Assembly: GCA_905212215.1 (NCBI GenBank)
Contig: CAJMDR010000088.1
Span: 1-7,614, forward strand
Direction of reading: 5' to 3'
Source of the DNA: an uncultured Porphyromonadaceae bacterium
Lineage (GTDB): Bacteria; Bacteroidota; Bacteroidia; Bacteroidales; Muribaculaceae
DNA: 7,614 bases
The notes beneath the pieces are model-generated. The model did no database searches and was not told the DNA's origin. It worked only from the letters and a program-made list of their open reading frames with translations. Every line of letters begins with the position of its first letter. The stretch's first letter is position 1. Both the position numbers and the translations under genes were made by a program. This document shows positions 1 through 5,578 of the stretch, piece by piece.

Positions 1-797
1 CCGCCGCCATCGCTACCGGAGTGAAGACGGCACGCCCTGACCTCAGCGTCTGGCAGATAAGCGGCGACGGCGACGGCCTCGCCATCGGCGGCAACCACTT
101 CATTCATGCCGTACGCCGCAACATCGACATAAACATCCTGTTGTTCAACAACAAGATCTACGGCCTCACCAAAGGTCAGTATTCCCCGACTACCGACCGC
201 GGCGCAGTCACCAAGTCGTCGCCCTACGGAACCACCGAGGATCCCTTCATCCCCGCAGAACTCGTCTTCGGAGCCCGCGGAACCTTCTTCGCCCGCGGCA
301 TTGACATCCTTCTCAAGGATACTCAGGAAGTCATGGCATCCGCAGCAGCGCATAAGGGAGCAAGCGTGGTAGAGATACTACAGAACTGTGTCATCTTCAA
401 CAACGGCGTACACTCCTACATCACCGACAAGGAGAACCGCGACGACCATATCATCCATCTGCGTCAGGGCGAGAAGATGCTCTTCGGCAAGAACATGGAG
501 AAAGGTCTTGTGCAGGATGGTTTCGGCCTTAAGGCTGTTACCGTAGGCGAAGACGGCTACACCCTCAACGATGTGCTGGTACACGACGCCCACACCCCGC
601 AGAACTTCCTGCATCAGCAGCTCGCCATGATGGACGGCCATACCCTCCCGCTGGCAATCGGCGTCATCCGCGACGTAGAGGCACCCAGCTACGAGACCGC
701 CGTGGCAGAGCAGGTAGAAGAAGTACGTGCCCGCAAAGCCTTTACCAACCTGCGCCAGATGATTCTCGCCACCCACGAGACCTGGGAAGTGAAATAA
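1..797 (+). CDS. korB: 2-oxoglutarate:ferredoxin oxidoreductase, beta subunit (5' end missing)
   Basis: This is the thiamine-diphosphate-binding beta subunit of a 2-oxoacid:ferredoxin oxidoreductase. With the alpha subunit (KorA, presumably just upstream) it converts 2-oxoglutarate and CoA to succinyl-CoA, CO2 and reduced ferredoxin in the cytoplasm. The frame is open from base 3 (AAIATGVKTARPDL...), so the GTG at 21 is an internal Val and not the start. 264 residues are visible; about 70-75 N-terminal residues, including the expected CPGC cysteine motif, lie outside. The ThDP signature runs from GDGDGLAIGG (bases 63-92) to the NN pair (147-152), followed by IYGLTKGQYSPTT, which is typical of KorB. 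The C-terminus is also the usual Bacteroidetes type (ARKAFTNLRQMILA). The stop is TAA at 795-797, with a hairpin terminator about 85 bp downstream. A pyruvate- or other 2-oxoacid-specific paralogue is possible; family membership is secure, substrate is by resemblance. Confidence 0.92.
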   Translation, partial: AAIATGVKTARPDLSVWQISGDGDGLAIGGNHFIHAVRRNIDINILLFNNKIYGLTKGQYSPTTDRGAVTKSSPYGTTEDPFIPAELVFGARGTFFARGIDILLKDTQEVMASAAAHKGASVVEILQNCVIFNNGVHSYITDKENRDDHIIHLRQGEKMLFGKNMEKGLVQDGFGLKAVTVGEDGYTLNDVLVHDAHTPQNFLHQQLAMMDGHTLPLAIGVIRDVEAPSYETAVAEQVEEVRARKAFTNLRQMILATHETWEVK

Positions 798-882
798 ACA
801 CCCCTTGGAAGCAAGATCCCCGATGAAGGAGTGAAGTAGATCTAATGGGAGAGCAACTCCCTGTTTGGTTTTGGATTAACCC

Positions 883-920
883 GGAGGCTGCGCCATTTTG
901 ACGCAGCCTCCACTTTGTTC
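883..920 (+). terminator. Hairpin terminator downstream of korB
   Basis: A perfect 10-bp GC-rich stem (GGAGGCTGCG at 883-892 with CGCAGCCTCC at 902-911) encloses a 9-nt loop and is followed by a short T-rich stretch (ACTTTGTTC). It most likely ends the korB transcript. The tail is only moderately T-rich. A weaker 5-bp hairpin (847-851 with 857-861), followed by TGTTTGGTTTT, lies just before it and could assist. Nothing else is recognisable in 798-882. Confidence 0.6.
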
Positions 921-1020
921 GGACAGGTCGGACGAGTCGGACGAAAGCGGCTTTGCTCCTGCTGTCCTCCGATTAGTCCGATAAGTCTGATAGGTCCGAA
1001 CTTGTCCGACCTGTCCGAGC
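917..1020. repeat. Palindromic cluster of TCCGA units at 9-bp spacing
   Basis: Six TCCGA-type units start at 968, 977, 986 (TCTGA), 995, 1005 and 1014, so the spacing is 9, 9, 9, 10 and 9 bp. Three copies of the reverse complement TCGGA start at 919, 928 and 937, again 9 bp apart. The outer arms pair perfectly over 14 bp (920-933 with 1004-1017), and imperfect pairing extends to about 917-942 with 994-1020. As RNA this would be a long hairpin with a loop of about 50 nt. It is not coding and has no unique spacers, so it is not a CRISPR. The function is unknown: it may be an intergenic repeat family, an extra terminator, or a protein-binding array. Confidence 0.7.
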
Positions 1021-1099
1021 CGTCTTAAATCTGAGTCGCCCTTTATTCCCGAACTATGTCAGAAAATTAAACTAAGTGAGAACATTTGCACTTTTTATG

Positions 1100-1132
1100 T
1101 TTGTTTAATAGTCGTGTTACTTATAAATTTGC
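1100..1132 (+). promoter_or_regulatory. Bacteroidetes-type promoter for the candidate RNA
   Basis: TAAATTTGC at 1124-1132 matches the Bacteroidetes -7 consensus TAnnTTTGC at every fixed position. A TTTG -33 element lies at 1100-1103, separated by 20 bp, which is the usual distance. Transcription would start near 1136-1138, immediately before the left arm of the 1142-1335 inverted repeat. This is the best-formed promoter in the window. Confidence 0.75.
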
Positions 1133-1136
1133 ACCG

Positions 1137-1343
1137 AGAGATGAAGTTGATTCAACTTATTTCTTTGTTAAGATTCAACCAGATATTCGAGCGGATTTTC
1201 ATCCGCGAAGAGGGAGCGATGCGGGCATCGTGACCGATGAGAGGATGGGAAGACGCCGGATAGATGGATGAAGATTGACAAAGAGATTATTAATCAAGCT
1301 CTTTGGGAATTCGTAAATAAGTGGAATCAACTTCAATGTTTTT
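1137..1343 (+). ncRNA. Candidate structured non-coding RNA, about 205 nt
   Basis: The segment has the layout of a free-standing RNA gene: a strong promoter ends at 1132, a long closing helix joins the ends (1142-1162 with 1315-1335, 20 of 21 positions complementary), and T-runs follow directly (1339-1343, 1348-1352). Inside, 1163-1171 can pair with 1275-1283 (9 bp, one G-U). Further short pairings (1174-1177 with 1269-1272; 1184-1189 with 1257-1262) extend a rod. Local hairpins include GCGGAT-TTTC-ATCCGC (1191-1206) and CGATG-CGGG-CATCG (1217-1230). A 3'-side hairpin AAAGAG...CTCTTT (1280-1285 with 1299-1304) competes with the 1163-1171 helix. A rod with a closing stem and a one-sided bubble recalls 6S RNA, and the promoter/terminator framing recalls the Bacteroidales-1 motif; both assignments are from memory, not alignment. 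It could instead be the 5' leader of the BspA-like gene at 1376. Structure is read by eye, without energy calculation. Confidence 0.55.
1142..1335. repeat. 21-bp inverted repeat, arms 1142-1162 and 1315-1335
   Basis: The left arm begins TGAAGTTGATTC and ends CTTATTT. The right arm, read on the minus strand, is the same except for one base (A to C at arm position 13). The arms are 152 bp apart. I favour the reading that they form the closing helix of an RNA. An invertible DNA segment is an alternative, because arm length and spacing are in the range known for Bacteroides promoter switches. No clear target-site duplication flanks the arms, and no recombinase gene is in the window. Confidence 0.8.
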
Positions 1344-1352
1344 CTCGTTTTT
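1315..1352 (+). terminator. Terminator-like 3' end of the candidate RNA
   Basis: The right arm of the closing helix (1315-1335) is followed after three bases by TTTTT (1339-1343), then CTCG, then TTTTT (1348-1352). A long stable stem before T-runs fits factor-independent termination, although the stem is far longer-range than a normal terminator hairpin. Leaky termination here would transcribe the gene at 1376. Confidence 0.4.
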
Positions 1353-1375
1353 CTGACACTAAACCTTTCAACAGT

Positions 1376-3451
1376 ATGAAGAAACTTTACCTGCACTTCG
1401 CTGCTGTCATCGCCGCCCTGTTATGCGCCACTTCTGCTAAGGCGGCTGTCAAAGTCACCGTGGACCAGGTGGTCTACACCCTTGACACTGTCGCACATAC
1501 CGCCTCGGCCACTTCATTCTCCGGAGTTTTGGCCACCGATATCACTATCCAGGCAACGGTAAGCCATGAGGGTGTGGAATACAAGGTCACCACCATCGGC
1601 CGCAACGCCTTCCAGCGCGAAAAGAACATTACGGGAGTCACCATCGGCCCCAACGTGCGCACTATAATGGCTTTCGCCTTCTTCGAGTGTGACAATCTTA
1701 AGTTCGCCAACATGAACGATTCCATCGAGGAAATCGGCGACTATGCCTTCGAGCACTGCGACCTGGCAAGCTTCGACATTCCGGCCACCACCACCGCTTT
1801 CGGCGAAGGCGTGCGGGCAGAGAACGACCGCCTCGCCAAAATCAATCTCGCTCCCGGCAATCCACGCCTGGTGTTGAGCGGCGGCCTGCTCTACGACAAG
1901 ATAAGCAAGATTCTGCTGGCATCGCAGGTACAGAGCAGTGCCGTGGTGCCCGACGGCATCATGGTCATCGGCAGCTATGCCTTCCGCCACATGGCCGCCC
2001 TCACTTCGGTAACGCTGCCCTCCTCCATCACACAGATAGGCACTTGGGCTTTTTATGGCACCTCTATCACCTCGGTAAACCTTCCCGAAGGCCTTCTCGC
2101 TCTCAAACAAGGCTGCTTCCGCGCCTCGAAGCTGACATCGGTAAAGATTCCCTCCACCTTGAAGGATCTCGGACAGTCTGCCTTCTACGAATGTGCCAAC
2201 CTCAAGGAAATAACCCTTCCCGAAGGTCTGGAGAAAATAGACAACTGGGCTCTCGTGGCAACCGGACTCACCAAACTGCATATCCCCGCCTCCGTGAAGC
2301 AGATCGTGGACGGCGCCATACGTCAGAACCTGCTGCTCAACGAGATTACCGTGGCTCCCGGCAACACCGTCTATAAATCCGAGAACGGATTCGTAACCTC
2401 CATCGCCGACAACAGGATAGTTGCCGGAGTGTCGCCCCACGGCGAAATGGTGGTGCCCGAAGGCATCAAGACCATAGGCTGCTGGACCTTCCAGGGGCAG
2501 ATCGGCCTTACCAAGCTCACCCTTCCCTCCACCGTCAAGACCATTGAGAAATGGGCCTTCAATGCTTGCGAGAACCTGATGGAAGTGAACCTCGGCTCCG
2601 GAGTAGTGTCAATAGACATGGCTGTGTTCAAAGGTTGTGTGCTGCTCAGCAAGATTACTTTCCCGAAACAGCTGCGCAAGATCGGCGACTCTGCCTTCAT
2701 GGGCTGCATCTCCCTGCCCGAAGCCATGCTCAACGACGGTCTCGGTGGCATAGAGATGATGGCGTTCCAGGAGTGTAAGTCACTGAAGAAAGTCAGGATT
2801 CCCGGCTCCGTCACCCTCATCGGCCGCGATGTGTTCCGTTCCGACTCGCTGCTTACCGAAGTAACCCTTGAGGAAGGCCTCACCAAGCTCGGAAACACCA
2901 TGTTCCACAGCACACCGCTCGCCTCCATCACACTTCCCTCGACCCTCACACAGCTCAACAACGGAGCTTTTCAGAACACCAACCTCACTTCCGTACCCCT
3001 CCCCGCCGGGCTCAAGTCCATCGGTTCCAGCACCTTCTACGGCACCAAGCTGAGCAAGATCGAGATTCCCGCCACCGTAACCACTATCGGCAAGGATGCT
3101 TTCGGCAACGTACCCCTCGATTCCATAATCGACCATGCCGCAACACCGCAGAAGCTCACCGCCGCCATCTCCTCAAGGCCCAACGGCGCATCAGTGTCGC
3201 CCAACTACGACCGCGTTGTCCTCGCCGTGCCCCAGGAGAGCTTGGAGGCTTACAAAGCCGCCAACATCTGGAAACAGTATGTGCACATCGTTCCTCTGCA
3301 TAACGGTGTAGGCGCCCTCGCCGACGATGCCGCAGAAGCAGTGATAACAGACATCTACGACCTCCAGGGCCGCCGTCTACCCCAGTTGCAGAAAGGCCTG
3401 AACATCTGCCGCATGAGCAACGGTACCACCCGCAAGATATTCATGCCGTAA
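1376..3451 (+). CDS. Secreted BspA-like leucine-rich-repeat (LRR_5) surface protein
   Basis: This 691-residue protein is probably exported and cell-surface. The start at 1376 is chosen because it opens a clean signal peptide (MKKLYLHFAAVIAALL, cleavage after AKA, about residue 23). The in-frame ATG at 1268 would place 36 unrelated residues before it, inside the candidate RNA. Residues 24-70 form the usual BspA lead-in ending GVEYKVTTIG. About 20 LRR_5 repeats of 22-23 residues follow (71-590), with the pattern IxxIGxxAFxxCxxLxxVxLPxx. Two breaks at about 153-194 and 321-363 replace a repeat with an APGN-type module. Residues 613-640 (VVLAVPQESLEAYKAANIWK) are the common post-LRR module. The tail 658-691 (DIYDLQGRRL...KGLNICR) resembles the end of type IX secretion sorting domains. 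BspA-like proteins are linked to adhesion in some species, but the ligand here is unknown. No Shine-Dalgarno is seen and no clear promoter lies between 1343 and 1376. A paralogue follows at 5579. Confidence 0.9.
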   Translation: MKKLYLHFAAVIAALLCATSAKAAVKVTVDQVVYTLDTVAHTASATSFSGVLATDITIQATVSHEGVEYKVTTIGRNAFQREKNITGVTIGPNVRTIMAFAFFECDNLKFANMNDSIEEIGDYAFEHCDLASFDIPATTTAFGEGVRAENDRLAKINLAPGNPRLVLSGGLLYDKISKILLASQVQSSAVVPDGIMVIGSYAFRHMAALTSVTLPSSITQIGTWAFYGTSITSVNLPEGLLALKQGCFRASKLTSVKIPSTLKDLGQSAFYECANLKEITLPEGLEKIDNWALVATGLTKLHIPASVKQIVDGAIRQNLLLNEITVAPGNTVYKSENGFVTSIADNRIVAGVSPHGEMVVPEGIKTIGCWTFQGQIGLTKLTLPSTVKTIEKWAFNACENLMEVNLGSGVVSIDMAVFKGCVLLSKITFPKQLRKIGDSAFMGCISLPEAMLNDGLGGIEMMAFQECKSLKKVRIPGSVTLIGRDVFRSDSLLTEVTLEEGLTKLGNTMFHSTPLASITLPSTLTQLNNGAFQNTNLTSVPLPAGLKSIGSSTFYGTKLSKIEIPATVTTIGKDAFGNVPLDSIIDHAATPQKLTAAISSRPNGASVSPNYDRVVLAVPQESLEAYKAANIWKQYVHIVPLHNGVGALADDAAEAVITDIYDLQGRRLPQLQKGLNICRMSNGTTRKIFMP

Positions 3452-3489
3452 CCCTTTACCGCCAAGACCTTAATCCACCAACATATCCT

Positions 3490-3531
3490 CACCCCGGGAG
3501 CCAGCAAAAGCTTCCCGGTGTGAGCTTTTAT
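3490..3531 (+). terminator. Hairpin terminator after the first BspA-like gene
   Basis: An imperfect GC-rich stem pairs CACCCCGGGAGC (3490-3501) with GCTTCCCGGTG (3510-3520), with small bulges, around the loop CAGCAAAA. A T-rich tail (CTTTTATTATTT) follows at 3525-3536. The position, 39 bp after the stop codon, fits the end of a single-gene transcript. Confidence 0.6.
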
Positions 3532-3539
3532 TATTTGTG

Positions 3540-3548
3540 TAAATTTGC
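3540..3548 (+). promoter_or_regulatory. Possible upstream -7 element (first of two identical copies)
   Basis: TAAATTTGC matches the Bacteroidetes -7 consensus exactly, but no TTTG lies at the right distance upstream, where the preceding terminator occupies the sequence. It could be a secondary start for the regulator gene or a chance match in AT-rich DNA. Confidence 0.3.
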
Positions 3549-3554
3549 GCGGGG

Positions 3555-3587
3555 GTTGCGTATTTGGAAAATCCTGATTAAATTTGC
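3555..3587 (+). promoter_or_regulatory. Bacteroidetes-type promoter of the AraC regulator gene
   Basis: TAAATTTGC at 3579-3587 is a perfect -7 match. GTTG at 3555-3558, 20 bp upstream, matches three of four bases of the -33 TTTG. Transcription would begin around 3591-3593 and give a leader of about 30 nt that contains a tandem AACTTAAC (3593-3600 and 3601-3608). No Shine-Dalgarno precedes the ATG at 3621, which is normal in this phylum. Confidence 0.65.
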
Positions 3588-3620
3588 ATAACAACTTAAC
3601 AACTTAACATTCCTCCGGAA

Positions 3621-5387
3621 ATGAATATCAGGATTCCTTTGTTTCTGCTTATGCTCACACTCATCACATTGTGTGCTCATGGGAAGGCTCTGAACACCGA
3701 CCGTTCCAAGTGGGTGAAGGGGCAGTATAAGCATTACAGCACCATGCCCTCGCAACGGTTGCTGTCGCTCGGTGAGGATTTCCTGTATAACAAACAGATG
3801 TCGGACAGCGCTTTTCTCTGCTATACCATAGTGGCCGAACGCTATCGTCCGGGAATGTCTGAAAAAGATATCGCCACCTGTCTCGAAGGCTATTACGGAC
3901 GTTGGACAACACGCTTCATCTGCTACTCCGACATACCTTCCGCCATACAGGACCTTTCGGCGGCTCAGGAAATTATTGAACTGACCTCCCTGCCGACCAA
4001 CAAACTCGACCTCTTCTACGGTCAGAGCATTTTGTGCATATATGCATCAAATAATTTTAAGTTATTCGACGAATACAATACCATTATGGAGGCCTTCCGT
4101 CGTAGCACGGAGGCTTCGTTGAAGCTCCGCGATTGGCCTACATTTCACAACGCTTTCATAAATCTGGTAAAAGTAGCAAGTTATAAAGGCTCCAACGAAA
4201 TCCTCGCCCCTTTCGTGAAGGTGCTTCCATCTATTCCCGATCCGGATAAAACGCGTAAAAAAATTTCAATACTCTATTATAAAGCCTCAAAGTCCCTGAT
4301 TGATTATAAACATGAGGAAGGAATTGTCCTCTATGATTCATTGACGGCATACATGCCTGACAATCTACGTTATGTGCGCCTCAAGACACAGTGTTTTTTG
4401 CAGAAGTACGCGTTGCTCAATGAAATTAACAGGTCACAGGAATGTGTGGCAGTAACAGACTCTCTGCTGAAAATCAGCTACCGCTTCCGGCTTCCGGACA
4501 TAAGGACATATGTATGGGAATTGTGTTCGCAAAGTGCCGCAGCATTAGGAGACACCGCAAAGGCCCGCGATTACCACATACGTTATCTTGAGCTTAAAGA
4601 CTCGCTGGCAGGAGAACAGCAGTTAGTCGATTTTCAGGATATAGCCATCAGCAGGCAACGTCGTGCCATGCAGCGCGACATCGATGCCGCCGAGTACAGC
4701 TCCCGAATGCGCGGCAACACGCTGATATTTACTTGCGTGATAGCGGTATTACTGCTTGCTTTCGTGGTCTACCTAATCCGAAGCAACCGCCGCATACGGC
4801 GTCGCTCGGAGATGCTGTACCATCAGTTGCAGTCTACCATCAATTCTCCCGAATGGATAGATGCCAAACCTGCCGTTTTGACAGAAGGCGCAGAGAAAAC
4901 GGAGGCTTCAATTCCTGCTAAAGAGGACGAAACATCGGAATCGGAAGAAGAGTCTGTCGTTGCTGATACCGCTTCCGATTACAAATCCGCAGAGAAATAT
5001 GCCGGCTCAGGACTCAGCCGGGACATCGCCGACGAACTTGTATCGCGGATAAAGCATTTCATCCTCACCTCAGAGAAAATCTATTCGCCCGATTTCTCTA
5101 TGTCGGCCTTAGTTGCAGAACTCGACACCAACCGTCAGTATCTGTCGCAGTGCATAAACCAGCATTTCGGTTGCAATTTCTCCACGTTGGTGAACCGGGC
5201 ACGAATACGCCGTGCTATGCTCATGCTTGACGATGAAAAGGCCTACGGCCATTATTCCATAGAAGGCATCGCCGAAAGCGTAGGCTTCCGTACCCGTAAT
5301 GCCTTCACCACCTGGTTCCGCCGCTTTACAGGACTCAGCGCCGCAGAATACCGTCGCCTCGGCAAAACGCTTCGCCCTAAACTCTGA
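3621..5387 (+). CDS. Membrane-anchored AraC-family transcriptional regulator with periplasmic helical sensor
   Basis: This 588-residue protein is probably a one-component signal-transducing transcription factor of the inner membrane. Residues 1-22 are a signal sequence (MNIRIPLFLLMLTLITLCAH). Residues 30-330 are helical, degenerate TPR-like pairs and presumably sense something in the periplasm. Residues 333-365 look like a linking coiled coil. One membrane segment lies at 367-386 (LIFTCVIAVLLLAFVVYLI), followed by a basic stop-transfer stretch (RSNRRIRRRS), which puts the C-terminus in the cytoplasm. An acidic, low-complexity linker (421-457) leads to the AraC domain (470-580). Its first helix-turn-helix is at 493-517 (SALVAELDTNRQYLSQCIN) followed by NRARIRRAMLML, and its second is at 546-578 (IEGIAESVGF...AFTTWFRRFTG). 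Both are well preserved. No kinase or receiver domain is present, so it is not a hybrid two-component system. The gene has its own promoter and terminator and sits between two BspA-like genes that are candidate targets by position only. Its middle (about 4030-4450) is AT-richer than its ends. Confidence 0.88.
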   Translation: MNIRIPLFLLMLTLITLCAHGKALNTDRSKWVKGQYKHYSTMPSQRLLSLGEDFLYNKQMSDSAFLCYTIVAERYRPGMSEKDIATCLEGYYGRWTTRFICYSDIPSAIQDLSAAQEIIELTSLPTNKLDLFYGQSILCIYASNNFKLFDEYNTIMEAFRRSTEASLKLRDWPTFHNAFINLVKVASYKGSNEILAPFVKVLPSIPDPDKTRKKISILYYKASKSLIDYKHEEGIVLYDSLTAYMPDNLRYVRLKTQCFLQKYALLNEINRSQECVAVTDSLLKISYRFRLPDIRTYVWELCSQSAAALGDTAKARDYHIRYLELKDSLAGEQQLVDFQDIAISRQRRAMQRDIDAAEYSSRMRGNTLIFTCVIAVLLLAFVVYLIRSNRRIRRRSEMLYHQLQSTINSPEWIDAKPAVLTEGAEKTEASIPAKEDETSESEEESVVADTASDYKSAEKYAGSGLSRDIADELVSRIKHFILTSEKIYSPDFSMSALVAELDTNRQYLSQCINQHFGCNFSTLVNRARIRRAMLMLDDEKAYGHYSIEGIAESVGFRTRNAFTTWFRRFTGLSAAEYRRLGKTLRPKL

Positions 5388-5402
5388 ATCATCTCCACGC
5401 CT

Positions 5403-5455
5403 CCGGATTCCGCAAAAATTCCTTGCAACATGCGGAATCCGGGCTTATCTTTTAT
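5403..5455 (+). terminator. Strong hairpin terminator after the regulator gene
   Basis: A perfect 12-bp stem (CCGGATTCCGCA at 5403-5414 with TGCGGAATCCGG at 5431-5442) has a 16-nt loop and is followed by CTTATCTTTTAT. It begins 15 bp after the stop codon and is the clearest terminator in the window. Confidence 0.8.
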
Positions 5456-5528
5456 AAATCATAGTCAGAAACGGCTATTTTATGGGTCGTTTTTACAAAA
5501 AGAATCACCGGAAGGAAAAATACATATC

Positions 5529-5537
5529 TATCTTTGC
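5529..5537 (+). promoter_or_regulatory. -7 element of the second BspA-like gene
   Basis: TATCTTTGC matches TAnnTTTGC at every fixed position and lies 41 bp before the ATG at 5579, giving a leader of about 37 nt. No TTTG is seen near 5505, so the -33 element is weak or missing, which could mean that activation depends on a regulator. Between the terminator and this element nothing else is recognisable. Confidence 0.55.
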
Positions 5538-5578
5538 TTCAGACAAAACCTAAGTTCAACCCTTTAAATTACAATCGG

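Noticed and set aside
21..23. GTG as the start of korB
   Set aside because: The frame is open to the window edge and the residues before it (AAIATG) match the conserved KorB sequence, so the gene starts outside the window.
917..1020. CRISPR-like array
   Set aside because: Units are only about 5 bp with 4-bp gaps and occur in both orientations; there are no unique spacers of the usual length.
1141..1233. A 30-codon reading frame (MKLIQLISLL...) starting a few bases after the predicted transcription start
   Set aside because: It lies wholly inside the candidate RNA, its codons are explained by the helix arm and two hairpins, and it would be nearly leaderless. A real leader peptide cannot be excluded but has no independent support.
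1086..1271. A 61-codon forward frame
   Set aside because: It begins upstream of the promoter's -7 element and runs through the structured segment; the product has no recognisable features.
1142..1335. Miniature transposable element with terminal inverted repeats
   Set aside because: No matching target-site duplication flanks the arms, and the promoter and T-runs fit an RNA gene better.
1268..1375. Upstream in-frame ATG as the start of the first BspA-like gene
   Set aside because: It would bury the signal peptide behind 36 residues and lies inside the candidate RNA; the ATG at 1376 gives a normal exported protein.
1415..1427. Lipoprotein signal (Cys at residue 17 of the first BspA-like protein)
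   Set aside because: The residues before it (ALL-C) do not fit a lipobox, and a standard cleavage site (AKA) follows shortly after.
1514..2440. A 308-codon reverse-strand open frame inside the first LRR gene
   Set aside because: It is antisense to a clear repeat protein; the repeated codon pattern of the LRRs keeps stops out of this frame. The product is Gly/Val/Glu-rich with no family resemblance.
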